NCBI GenBank assembly: GCA_904399395.1
Contig: CAJFPJ010000086.1
Span: forward strand, 1-36,967
Reading direction: 5' to 3'
Source of the DNA: an uncultured Clostridia bacterium
GTDB taxonomy: Bacteria > Bacillota > Clostridia > Oscillospirales > Acutalibacteraceae
Length of the DNA stretch: 36,967 nucleotides
Under the pieces are notes generated by a model that saw only the letters and a list, made by a program, of their open reading frames with translations, was not told the origin of the DNA and did no database searches. Below, one piece after another: positions 8,025 through 16,683 of this stretch (within the stretch, counting starts at the first letter, position 1; each line of letters starts with the position of its first letter). A program made the position numbers and the translations under genes.

Positions 8025-8717
8025 CTAAATATGATCCGGAATTATCACATACCGGCCACCAACCATAGGAGAATGAAAATTATTCATCCAGGCATGGACA
8101 GAAAAATCCTGATTAGGAGCTTGTCCAGCAATTAATACTGCACTGTTTTCATATTTACTATTGAGTAACCATGTTTTGTATTTTTGGTCCGGTAGTTTTC
8201 TGTATATAGAGCGCATTCTTTCAACAAAAACCATGTATCTTTCTAAACTCATCGCAAGTTTATTTTCCCTTGCAAAAATGGCCTTTATCTCCGAGGCTGT
8301 TTTATCTAAATATTCTGGAACAGTAGAAATTTTTGTTTGAAACCAAAAATCCTCTATTTCTATTTTATCCATAACAAACTCATTTGTAGCCGCCCAAGTA
8401 TTCATATGAAACAGTTCGCTTAATTGTTTTCGCGTTATTCCTTTGGGCAGACAAATGATCATATCTCCAGATTCATAAGCTTCTTGTATTTCTGCTTTTG
8501 TAAAATGAGGCAAATCAAGCGTAAATTTCTTTTTTAATATTGTTTCTATGCCATAATTAATATACCATTTTTCCATTTCATTACGTATATACTCAGGCTC
8601 ATATATGTTTATAGTGTCTGTTTGGAATCTAAGCAAATCCTGGGTGCTTATAATATGGTCGTCAATCATCGATTGTATCAGTCGTAGAGCCTGCTGCCTC
8701 ATTTTTGTTTCGCTCAT
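8025..8717 (-). CDS. Unknown protein, paralogue of the gene at 14190
   Basis: The protein has 230 residues and belongs to no family I can name. It aligns along its whole length with the protein at 14190-14888. Shared landmarks are an N-terminal helical part, a W-Y-GIE segment, EIQEAY, LF-NTWA, WF-TK-S, SLERYMVF, then PDQ-Y--WL and a C-terminal FSVHAWM--F---GGR--II segment. No signal peptide or membrane segment is seen. ATG 8717 is chosen because CGGAGGA lies 7 nt upstream and the previous gene stops immediately before (TAA AATG). Retention of two copies in one cluster suggests two related steps or a heteromer. The conserved Trp, Tyr and His residues could be catalytic, but I infer no reaction. 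Confidence 0.8.
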   Translation of the reverse strand: MSETKMRQQALRLIQSMIDDHIISTQDLLRFQTDTINIYEPEYIRNEMEKWYINYGIETILKKKFTLDLPHFTKAEIQEAYESGDMIICLPKGITRKQLSELFHMNTWAATNEFVMDKIEIEDFWFQTKISTVPEYLDKTASEIKAIFARENKLAMSLERYMVFVERMRSIYRKLPDQKYKTWLLNSKYENSAVLIAGQAPNQDFSVHAWMNNFHSPMVGGRYVIIPDHI

Positions 8718-8718
8718 T

Positions 8719-9675
8719 TTATATCCTCCGTTCATTGTCTATTTTGATAACGGTATTCCTTATTTGATCAATACAAGAACTCTCAATATCAATTATCTGG
8801 GGCCAAAGCATTTTGATTCGTTCCGAGAGAATATTCTTCTGATAAAGCAAGCTTTTATAAACATTATTCCGGAATAAAAGCCATAGATCGCTGCATTTTT
8901 TTAAATCGCATATGAGGTGCTCTAAAGCTTCAAATTGATTCATCCATTGTAAAAAATCCAAATACGATAGTCGGCTCCACCAGATATATGTCATTGATAA
9001 GCAAAAAGTGCTGGAATCAATCGTTTTTAAATTCCCCGTTTTAAAATCGATTTGTTCAATCCACTTAAAAAAATCATCAAGTTTTTGTTTCCTATCAAGA
9101 ACAGCATCTTTTTCTGCCGCTTCAGTCATCAATTCATAAGAATGCCGGAATAGATCCTGTGGCATTATATTATCTTTATCGCTCTTTTTTTTATAGTAAA
9201 TAAATGCACGGGCGCCTAGATTAAAATCTTCATAAGATATAACTTGTGGTTCATTTACCAAGTATTTGTCATAGACATGCAATAATTGTTTGTTTTTATC
9301 GATTCCAATAATCAATATCATATGGTCTCTGTGTAACTGTTTGTAATATTTACTCCAGCAGCAATAATAATTATTGAAATACACACCCAGTATTTTATTG
9401 GCCCTTAGAAGCTCTTCCATCAAATCAATTTTTATTTCAGATGGATAAACTTCAATAAATTCCAGACCGGAATAATTATACAGTAAATTATCTTTTCGAT
9501 ATTCCGTTTGGATTTGTGTATCTAAAATGGACCCATTCGGAGACTGTATATAATTGAAATTAAATTTATTTGCAAACTTTGGGCGTATATCTTGTTCTAA
9601 TATAGAATAGAAAGCCGCATCAATGCAGTCGGCACAGTCATAGTATGGTTTTGTATTAAAATTAAAATTAGTCAT
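8719..9675 (-). CDS. BtrH-like papain-fold acyltransferase (putative)
   Basis: The 318-residue protein has the layout of the BtrH N-terminal family: a Cys in YYDCADCIDAAFY near residues 12-24, a His in HRDHMILIIGIDKN near 116-129, and an Asp in LLHVYDKY about 10 residues later, giving a Cys-His-Asp set. A helical C-terminal half follows. In butirosin biosynthesis BtrH moves an acyl group from a carrier protein to the aminoglycoside. Two carrier proteins and sugar genes lie in the same gene set, so a similar transfer onto an amine is a reasonable inference. A C39-like cysteine peptidase is the main alternative and would fit a peptide precursor. The ATG start has GGTGAT upstream. Confidence 0.6.
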   Translation of the reverse strand: MTNFNFNTKPYYDCADCIDAAFYSILEQDIRPKFANKFNFNYIQSPNGSILDTQIQTEYRKDNLLYNYSGLEFIEVYPSEIKIDLMEELLRANKILGVYFNNYYCCWSKYYKQLHRDHMILIIGIDKNKQLLHVYDKYLVNEPQVISYEDFNLGARAFIYYKKKSDKDNIMPQDLFRHSYELMTEAAEKDAVLDRKQKLDDFFKWIEQIDFKTGNLKTIDSSTFCLSMTYIWWSRLSYLDFLQWMNQFEALEHLICDLKKCSDLWLLFRNNVYKSLLYQKNILSERIKMLWPQIIDIESSCIDQIRNTVIKIDNERRI

Positions 9676-9720
9676 AGTATCACCATTTTTCTCTGTAAAT
9701 CTTTTAGAAAAAGATCACTA

Positions 9721-10842
9721 TTACCCTCCGATCAGTTTTAATAATACCATTTGACGTTTCATTTCAATACAATGCCTACATAGCAGATCATCCGGCGCCT
9801 GTGTATTTCCATAGACCTGTTTCCTAAGGAAAATTGCGTTTTCACTATTTAGTAAGTCAAAAAGAGATGCATCTTGAATATTTCCAAATTTATGCTTTTG
9901 AAAATAATCATTACAGCATAGAAAGGCGTCACCGCACATATTTATATGTAATTGTGATATAACAGCATTACAGCCAAATAGACGATTTTGTTTTATATGG
10001 ATATTTTGATTAAACTCTCCTTTTAAATTGCCTGCACGATCATGTGTCGGCCAGGATATAATGGGATGTTTTATCTGCTCCTGATATTTTTCCCGAATAC
10101 ATGTAAGCGTTTTTTGACGTTCATTTGTTTGACCTTGAATTGAGAAGTTTACATTTAACCCAGCCTCGATAGCTTTATTAACAACAGCTATCACCTTGTT
10201 AAAATGTGAGTATCCTGTTATCTCTTTAAAGCGTTCCGGTTGTAAACTTGGAACATTAAACCATATTTCTTGAAGACATCCCGACTGTTTTAGTTCTTGA
10301 ATCATCTCATTAGTAAGCGCACTGCCATTGGTATATAAAATAAGCTTTAAATTAAATTTTTTAAGATACTGTATTCGCTCTAAGAAAAGCGGATCTAGAA
10401 CAGGTTCATTATATGTGTTGAGCGTTACATAGTTAACAGAGCCAAAATCCTGAATTTTTTGTAATATTTCAAGGAATAGTTGATTGGCCATAATCTTTTG
10501 CTGCAGATTTTGATTATCTTTATTTGGACAAAAGCTGCAACGCCAGTTACAGTATTTGGATGTTTCAATTTCTACGCTCTGCAGCCGGTTAAGATGCCAA
10601 GCCGTTTCATATTTAGTTAAAAAATGATATCCAATCATTTTCGTTATGCTTTCTTGTGAAAAAACGTTTAATAATTGATTATAATATATCGGTTTCGTAC
10701 AAAAACGTAGAAGAGACAATTCTTCATCATTGAGACGAATAGGTTCGTCTCCCGGAAAAATGGACCAAGCATTTTCAAAAGGCCTATTGTCACAATGTTG
10801 AAAATACGGAGATGTAACATACTTTTGTTTTTGAATATTCAT
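9721..10842 (-). CDS. Radical SAM/SPASM enzyme with possible N-terminal recognition domain
   Basis: The radical SAM motif CX3CX2C is at Cys98, Cys102 and Cys105 (SKYCNWRCSFCPN). A SPASM-type set of C-terminal cysteines (HINMCGDAFLCC and later CRHC) would bind auxiliary Fe-S clusters. The 90 residues before the motif, with LNDEELSLLRFC and a short winged-helix-like run, resemble the PqqD-like precursor-recognition domains found in some RiPP enzymes; this is only pattern similarity. Length is 373 residues. ATG 10842 overlaps the stop of the fused ETF gene (ATGA), with GGGGG upstream, so the two are translationally coupled. SPASM enzymes commonly crosslink or oxidise peptides, and some act on sugars or tRNA. 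Confidence 0.9.
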   Translation of the reverse strand: MNIQKQKYVTSPYFQHCDNRPFENAWSIFPGDEPIRLNDEELSLLRFCTKPIYYNQLLNVFSQESITKMIGYHFLTKYETAWHLNRLQSVEIETSKYCNWRCSFCPNKDNQNLQQKIMANQLFLEILQKIQDFGSVNYVTLNTYNEPVLDPLFLERIQYLKKFNLKLILYTNGSALTNEMIQELKQSGCLQEIWFNVPSLQPERFKEITGYSHFNKVIAVVNKAIEAGLNVNFSIQGQTNERQKTLTCIREKYQEQIKHPIISWPTHDRAGNLKGEFNQNIHIKQNRLFGCNAVISQLHINMCGDAFLCCNDYFQKHKFGNIQDASLFDLLNSENAIFLRKQVYGNTQAPDDLLCRHCIEMKRQMVLLKLIGG

Positions 10843-12719
10843 TGGTTTCCCCCGGATAATACTGTTGAATCGATATGTATTATTTCGAGAATGGCTGGTA
10901 AGACCTCTTTGATATCTCCTACTAATCCAAGCGATGCATAATTAAAAATTGGTGCATCCATATTATTGTTAATTGCGATAATATATTTCGCTTCCTGAAC
11001 ACCCAACATATGCTGAACCGCCCCGGATATACCGCAAGCCACATATATTGTTGGCGCAATACTGCGACCGGAAATACCAACTTGAGATTTCGAGGCCATC
11101 CATCCTCGTGTTACGGCTTCTCTCGAAGCCATAATATTGGCGTGTAACCGTGCGGATAAAATATCAAATTGCTGTAAAATATCTGGATGATTAATACCGG
11201 CTCCTACACCGAACACAATAGAAAATTTATCTTGATGCAAAAGATCCTGCTCTAAATCCTCTTGGGAAATACAGTGGAACCCAACCTGAGGAAAAGAGCG
11301 TTCAAATTGGTAAATAGGGATTATAGCGGAAAAGTTCTCAGACAAAAGTTTTGGCTGTGCTTTCTGCAATCTTAATGTTGCTATTACCGGAAACGTCTCA
11401 TTCACAATTTCAGCCAATATTCGCCCAGAATAAGCAGGACGCGTCATTACAAAATTTCCTTGGGATACCGGCTTAATATTCAGACAATCTGCAGTCAAAC
11501 CTGTGCGCAATTTTGCCGCGAGCCGAGGAGCAAGGGAACGGCCGTGCGCAGTTGCTCCGAATAAGATAATTTGAGGCGTATCCTTTTCTACTAAAAAAGC
11601 TATTGCCTGTGTAAGTTCCCGTTCTCCTCCTTCCTTCAACGTTTCATGATCTAATACCAAGATTTTGTCCACCCGGCATTTTGAAACATATTCGACAACT
11701 GATTGTAGTTGATACCCTACCACAATTGCGGTCAGAGAACTTCCTATTTGTTTCGATAGTTCTTCACCCTTTTGCAGCAAATAGTTTGTTCCATCAGCTA
11801 CATTGGCATTCGTATGCTCAATATATACCCATATAGGCTTTTGATTGTCATCCATATTAATAAAAGTGTTGGATTTACTTGTTGAATCGAAAGACGTCGT
11901 TATAATCTCCGGCTGACCGCTGTCTTGCTTTTCTTTGGCTTGGCGAATAAATTCTACAAATGTTTGCGCCAAGTCCTTTGCGTTTCCTTGTATGATCTGG
12001 TTTTCTTTTTTTGTGGAACGATCAAGATATAGCTTTCTTACTTTTGTTGCAGATCCTTTTTTTCCACACGTTTCAACGTCAATTCCAATATCCGTATGAT
12101 CCCAAATCGTTGTTACCCGATACATAGACTCGACCATGTTTTGCAACGTAGGACCTACAAACGGTAAATCTTGTTGATCTATAATCACCATGCATGGATA
12201 TGTCATCTCAATTATCTGTTTACGCATACACATATATCGTTCGCATACTACTGATTGACATCCCCATTCACAGTGTTGAACATCTATTGCGTGCGGAATA
12301 CCTAATATTTCAGCAATTTCAGGTCCAACCTGACCTGTTCCCCCATCTTCGGACATCTTTCCGCAAAGAACAAGATCATATAATCCTAATTTTTTTATTG
12401 CAGCGGCCAATACGGCCGCAGTTGCAAGCGTATCTGCCCCAGCAAATGCCAAATCACTTAAAAGAATTACCTGATCTACTCCGTAAGCGTACAGGTTCTG
12501 CAAGGTTTCTTTCGTAGATGCTGGCCCCATGCTGATGACTGTAATCGTTGCATTTTTTAAGCGTGATTTTATTTCGACGGCTTGTATAACAGCTTGTAAA
12601 TCAGAGCGATTGATTGATCCGGACAAGTTGCTTCTTATATTGGTTAACGTTCTATTTTTTAAATCTACATTTGTTAATTGAATGATTGTCTTCACGCAAA
12701 CAACAATTTTTAAAGACAT
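10839..12719 (-). CDS. Fused electron transfer flavoprotein, EtfB-EtfA
   Basis: This single chain of 626 residues carries both ETF subunits. The N-terminal 250 residues are EtfB-like (KIVVCVKTI, GADTLATAAVLAAAIKKL, and DGGTGQVGPEIAEILG). After a linker near 250-290 comes EtfA, ending in the FAD-binding segment SGRSIAPTIYVACGISGAVQH and NNNMDAPIFNYASLGLVGD. ETFs pass electrons between flavoprotein dehydrogenases and quinones, ferredoxin or other partners. No acyl-CoA dehydrogenase or ETF oxidoreductase lies in the window. Inside this cluster it may supply electrons to the radical SAM enzymes or accept them from the FAD oxidoreductase at 18518. The start ATG 12719 has GGAGGCGGG upstream. The fusion order is beta then alpha. 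Confidence 0.93.
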   Translation of the reverse strand: MSLKIVVCVKTIIQLTNVDLKNRTLTNIRSNLSGSINRSDLQAVIQAVEIKSRLKNATITVISMGPASTKETLQNLYAYGVDQVILLSDLAFAGADTLATAAVLAAAIKKLGLYDLVLCGKMSEDGGTGQVGPEIAEILGIPHAIDVQHCEWGCQSVVCERYMCMRKQIIEMTYPCMVIIDQQDLPFVGPTLQNMVESMYRVTTIWDHTDIGIDVETCGKKGSATKVRKLYLDRSTKKENQIIQGNAKDLAQTFVEFIRQAKEKQDSGQPEIITTSFDSTSKSNTFINMDDNQKPIWVYIEHTNANVADGTNYLLQKGEELSKQIGSSLTAIVVGYQLQSVVEYVSKCRVDKILVLDHETLKEGGERELTQAIAFLVEKDTPQIILFGATAHGRSLAPRLAAKLRTGLTADCLNIKPVSQGNFVMTRPAYSGRILAEIVNETFPVIATLRLQKAQPKLLSENFSAIIPIYQFERSFPQVGFHCISQEDLEQDLLHQDKFSIVFGVGAGINHPDILQQFDILSARLHANIMASREAVTRGWMASKSQVGISGRSIAPTIYVACGISGAVQHMLGVQEAKYIIAINNNMDAPIFNYASLGLVGDIKEVLPAILEIIHIDSTVLSGGNQ

Positions 12720-12756
12720 GTGCCCGCCTCCTACAATGGCAATGTTTTAGGAAATG

Positions 12757-14193
12757 TCATTCCCCATTTTGTTCGTGAAAAACGATTTCCTTAGTTTTAT
12801 TAAAAAGCTCTTTGTCGGCAATTTTTGTGATATACTTCCGGCAAAATGAATCCTCTTTTTGTTTTTTTAACTGTAAAAATAAATCTAATGTTGTGTCCGA
12901 GATACCCCAAAAATGTTGCATATCTTCTGCTATATGCATAAATCCTTCTTCTCCATCTAAATAAAGGCCTTGGGTATGCAGTTCTTCTTTTACTTCATTA
13001 TAAGAGACCGTTCCTTGATACGGTATATTAATATTAAGAACATAGTTTTCTGCTCCCAAGTCCCTGAAAAATTGTAAGGTGTCTCGATAATCCTGATCGG
13101 TGAAACCAGGACATCCCAATAATATATAAGCAGTGCGTTGTAAACCCGCTTCAGAGGATAACTTGAAAGCGTTTTGAATATCTTCTAGTTTTGTTCCCTT
13201 ATTTAAACGATCCAACATCTTTTGATTGCCGGCTTCTACTCCAAATTTTATGTGTCGGCAACCTGCCTCCTTTAGCCTGAGAAAATCCTCTTTTGACAAA
13301 AAAAGATCGACCCGCGCTTCTGCCCACCAACTAAACTGCGAAGCTTCGGCTTTTAATTGCGTAAGCTGTTTTAGCATTTCATTTGTGCGATTACCCTTAT
13401 TCGGTAAAAATATTGTGTCTGCAAAATAGAATTGGCTTGTTCCTATTTGATATAAACGGTGGCGAATTTCCCTTAGAAATCTTTCTGGAGATTGAAACGA
13501 AATACGGCCATGCCGCATACATGGGTGAAAACAAAAATTGCACTTGTGCGGGCAACCACGCATCGACATGATATAGTCCCAATCGTATGGCTTAACATCT
13601 TGAGAAATATAATCGTTCGTTAATATTGGTAAATTGTCTAAGTCAGTTGTCCATACTTCATCAAATTCACCTTTTAATTCGTCTTCCACAATCTTTTCAA
13701 TGATTGTTTCCGCCTCACACAGAATGACTGTATCCAAATAACTGCGATCTTCCTTATTTAAAAACTTTAATAAATGTCCATATCCAATGCAATGGACATG
13801 TTCTCCAATTTGCGACTTAATATTTTTGCTGACATACGCACATATCTGATTACTCCCTAACTCGACGGTAGGCATCAGAACATCGCCAGCACCTATAATT
13901 ACAGTTTGCGGATTAAAATCTTTTATCTGTTGAAACAGCCCTTCAAATGCCGGATTAAACGGCAAATTCTCCCTTTTAAAAAGCCAATTATTTTCTGCAA
14001 GACTTATGCGGTCAGCGTAACTAACGGTGTCATCGGCAAAATCACCGTTAATAAAACATACTTCGTGTCCTTTGTTATGTAATACTTCTGCAACGTAGTG
14101 CATAGCAGGCGTCAGACGATTGTTTTTAGATCCTATTAACCTGTAATATGGCGGAATGACACACGCAATTCTATGCTTTTTTATAACAATCAC
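12757..14193 (-). CDS. B12-binding radical SAM enzyme
   Basis: The 478 residues begin with a cobalamin-binding-like Rossmann domain (residues 1-170) that lacks DxHxxG, so cobalamin would be bound base-off/His-off. The radical SAM core follows with GCPHKCNFCFHPC (Cys214, 218, 221), then EARVDLF, the KFGVEAGNQKMLDRLNKG segment and a short C-terminal domain. Members methylate unreactive carbons, make C-C bonds or contract rings. The gene probably starts at GTG 14193, overlapping the preceding stop (GTGA), without a separate clear SD. Its neighbours are the unknown protein upstream and the fused ETF downstream. Substrate unknown; a carbon methylation in the product is the simplest guess. Confidence 0.93.
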   Translation of the reverse strand: MIVIKKHRIACVIPPYYRLIGSKNNRLTPAMHYVAEVLHNKGHEVCFINGDFADDTVSYADRISLAENNWLFKRENLPFNPAFEGLFQQIKDFNPQTVIIGAGDVLMPTVELGSNQICAYVSKNIKSQIGEHVHCIGYGHLLKFLNKEDRSYLDTVILCEAETIIEKIVEDELKGEFDEVWTTDLDNLPILTNDYISQDVKPYDWDYIMSMRGCPHKCNFCFHPCMRHGRISFQSPERFLREIRHRLYQIGTSQFYFADTIFLPNKGNRTNEMLKQLTQLKAEASQFSWWAEARVDLFLSKEDFLRLKEAGCRHIKFGVEAGNQKMLDRLNKGTKLEDIQNAFKLSSEAGLQRTAYILLGCPGFTDQDYRDTLQFFRDLGAENYVLNINIPYQGTVSYNEVKEELHTQGLYLDGEEGFMHIAEDMQHFWGISDTTLDLFLQLKKQKEDSFCRKYITKIADKELFNKTKEIVFHEQNGE

Positions 14194-14888
14194 TCCGTTC
14201 TTTTATTTTGAGATATTATACCAAAGCGAGCACCTAGAAAACCGGCTGAAAATTGAGGCATCCACCCATGCACATTAAAATTGTGAAATCTGTCAAATCC
14301 AGCCATCAACATACCTGATCGGTCATATCTTCCATGCGGAAGCCAAATCCAATATTCTTGATCGGGATTTTTGCCATATAGGTGCCGATACCATCCGATG
14401 AACACCAAATATCTTTCCAAACTGAATTGTATATAAGGATAGCTTCCATATAAATTTGCAACATCAATCCCTGTTGTCTTAATCATTGATGGGCTTTCGC
14501 TCATCTTTGTACGGAACCATAGATCTTCTGTTTCAGGAACTTGTGTTATGAGAGGATCGGACAATGCCCATGTATTGATCCGAAACAACTCGCCGAACTG
14601 CGCACGAGAAACATTTGCTGGGACACATAAAATTGCTTCTTCATTTCTATAAGCTTCCTGGATTTCTTCTTGGGAAAATGGACATTGCGATAAAACCAAT
14701 CGCCTGCCAATGATGGATTCAATTCCCATTCCAACGTACCAGTCTTCCATCATGGCTCTAACCGCGTCTGGCGTATCTGGATTAGTTTGGCGTTGAAAAA
14801 CACGTAAATCTTCTGTTTGAAGGATGTTGTCGCGTAGCATTCCTTCAATAAAAAGCAATATACTTTCTTTTGTATGAGTTCCTTCCAT
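14190..14888 (-). CDS. Unknown protein, paralogue of the gene at 8025
   Basis: This 232-residue protein is a clear full-length paralogue of the one at 8025-8717. Both share EIQEAY, ELFR/H-NTWA, ED-WF-TKMS, SLERY-VF, NPDQEYW-WLPHGRY and a C-terminal N-NVHGWM-QF segment ending in a G-R-GII strand. I do not recognise the family. The spacing of Trp, Tyr and His residues is conserved between the copies, and they differ most near the N terminus and around residues 130-150. ATG 14888 has AAGGAGA 8 nt upstream. It sits between the ABC exporter genes and the B12 radical SAM gene, overlapping the latter by 3 nt, so it is probably translated with it. Confidence 0.8.
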   Translation of the reverse strand: MEGTHTKESILLFIEGMLRDNILQTEDLRVFQRQTNPDTPDAVRAMMEDWYVGMGIESIIGRRLVLSQCPFSQEEIQEAYRNEEAILCVPANVSRAQFGELFRINTWALSDPLITQVPETEDLWFRTKMSESPSMIKTTGIDVANLYGSYPYIQFSLERYLVFIGWYRHLYGKNPDQEYWIWLPHGRYDRSGMLMAGFDRFHNFNVHGWMPQFSAGFLGARFGIISQNKRTE

Positions 14889-14900
14889 AGAAATTCTCCT

Positions 14901-16679
14901 TTAATCATTCTTTACTTCTTGTTTGACATACCACTTTGCTTGCAAATAATACAGTGCTTTATATTCTCCATCTAATGACATCAATTCTTCATGAGTACCA
15001 TTCTCGGCCACAACGCCGTCCTTCAGAAGAATAATCCGATCGGCGATAGAAGCCGACCCAATACGGTGCGAAATGATTAAAGAAATTTTGTCTGCTGTTA
15101 TTTCCTTAAATTTATAGTAAACATCTGCCTCCGCAATTGGATCCAAGGACGCGGTAGGCTCATCCAGAATAATCATAGAATAATCTCGGAATTGACCGCG
15201 ACCAATCGCTATTTTTTGCCATTGACCACCGGATAAATCCGTCTCGCCAAGTTCTCTTCCCAGAACGGTGTCGATTCCATTTGGCAAATTGTCCACAAAC
15301 TCAAATCCATCATTATTCCGAATAAATTCCAAGATCCGCTCTTTGTCTTTAATTTGTTCAACCGTTCCAAAACCGATATTTTCCCGTAATGTCAGATTGT
15401 ATTGTGTATAATTTTGGAAGACGGCCGACATCTGTTTCCATAAAGAATTTTTTTCAAGTTTAGTTATCGAAATACCGTTTATTAATATCTCTCCTTTATC
15501 CGGCTTGTAAAAACCACAGAGAAGCTTTACAAGGGTACTTTTTCCTGCTCCGTTATATCCCAAAAGCGCTACGCTTTCTTTATCGTGAATCACAAAAGAA
15601 ACGCCTTTTAACGTTTCGTAATCATTGACAGGATACCGGAAATATACATCTCGAAATTCAATGCTGTGAATTGGTTCTTCCAGTCGAATTTCTCCCAAAG
15701 GCTCTTCCTGTTTACCGGAATATCGAAAAAAGTTTTTGACAAACGGAAGATTGTCTAATACATTGGAAAACATACTGATCAGCCCGTCTGTATGTTCCTG
15801 TACCAAAGAAAGCGCGCCGGAAATAGAGGCGAATACCGCTAGTGTAATCTGTCCATTAAATACCATGTATGCTGATATTAGTAATCCCAGGCCAAGGCCT
15901 ATTGGGCGAAACGAGTTCAAAAAAGTATTGATATAGAAGGTCCTTTTTTCATAGTTCCAATTCTCCTTTGTTACCTGTTCCAGATTGCTGGTATATTTAT
16001 TACTTAAGTATTCATAAGTGTCGAATGTTCGTATATCACGGTTCGTATTACGGTCAACGAACATTGACCATAGGTAGTTTAAAAACCGATTTTGGGACTG
16101 CTGGACATCTTTCAGCTTAAAAAAACGCTTTCCCTGGAAATATCTTGATAAAAATACCGGTACCATACCGAGAACAGCTAAAACGATTAAAGAGGCATTC
16201 TGCAAGCTTAAAACTGTAATAATTGAAATAGTGGCAGTAAATAAAACAGGAATGCGGATAATGGATTCTATAATTGCCATAAAACGGCCACTGAAAATAT
16301 TCTCCGTCGCTTTGCTAATATGATCGTAAAAATTGGTATCTTCCAGTTCCAACATATTTAGGGCGTATGCTTTCATGAATACATCGTTTAGCATTTTCAT
16401 GCTCAGATTCTGACTTAACCTTGATTTAAGATACGCTTCCATAGGTAAATAGACATAGTAGTTTGGCGCAAAAAAGTAATAGACTACAAATGAAACAATT
16501 AGCGTCCAATAATTGGTGCCTCCTTCCATGATATTCTGGATAGAGGTCAAAACAATAATATTTACTTGGGTCAACAGGCCTTCAATAAGCCCTACGAGTA
16601 CTGACAGGCCAATAATGCCCAAAAAGCGCCAGTGGTTTGACTTATATACCAATCTAACAACAGATAAATATGTTCTCAA
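14901..16679 (-). CDS. ABC exporter half-transporter (TMD-NBD), first of a pair
   Basis: The 592 residues comprise six predicted membrane segments (1-310) and a nucleotide-binding domain with Walker A GYNGAGKS at 374-381, a canonical LSGGQ signature, Walker B MIILDEP and the switch ISHRIGS. The start is TTG at 16679, supported by AGGAGGG at good spacing. It lies 4 nt downstream of the second ABC gene, so the two probably form a heterodimeric exporter in the cytoplasmic membrane. With no peptidase C39 domain at the N terminus, it would not cut a leader peptide itself. Likely role: export of, or immunity to, the cluster product. Confidence 0.93.
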   Translation of the reverse strand: MRTYLSVVRLVYKSNHWRFLGIIGLSVLVGLIEGLLTQVNIIVLTSIQNIMEGGTNYWTLIVSFVVYYFFAPNYYVYLPMEAYLKSRLSQNLSMKMLNDVFMKAYALNMLELEDTNFYDHISKATENIFSGRFMAIIESIIRIPVLFTATISIITVLSLQNASLIVLAVLGMVPVFLSRYFQGKRFFKLKDVQQSQNRFLNYLWSMFVDRNTNRDIRTFDTYEYLSNKYTSNLEQVTKENWNYEKRTFYINTFLNSFRPIGLGLGLLISAYMVFNGQITLAVFASISGALSLVQEHTDGLISMFSNVLDNLPFVKNFFRYSGKQEEPLGEIRLEEPIHSIEFRDVYFRYPVNDYETLKGVSFVIHDKESVALLGYNGAGKSTLVKLLCGFYKPDKGEILINGISITKLEKNSLWKQMSAVFQNYTQYNLTLRENIGFGTVEQIKDKERILEFIRNNDGFEFVDNLPNGIDTVLGRELGETDLSGGQWQKIAIGRGQFRDYSMIILDEPTASLDPIAEADVYYKFKEITADKISLIISHRIGSASIADRIILLKDGVVAENGTHEELMSLDGEYKALYYLQAKWYVKQEVKND

Positions 16680-16683
16680 TTTT

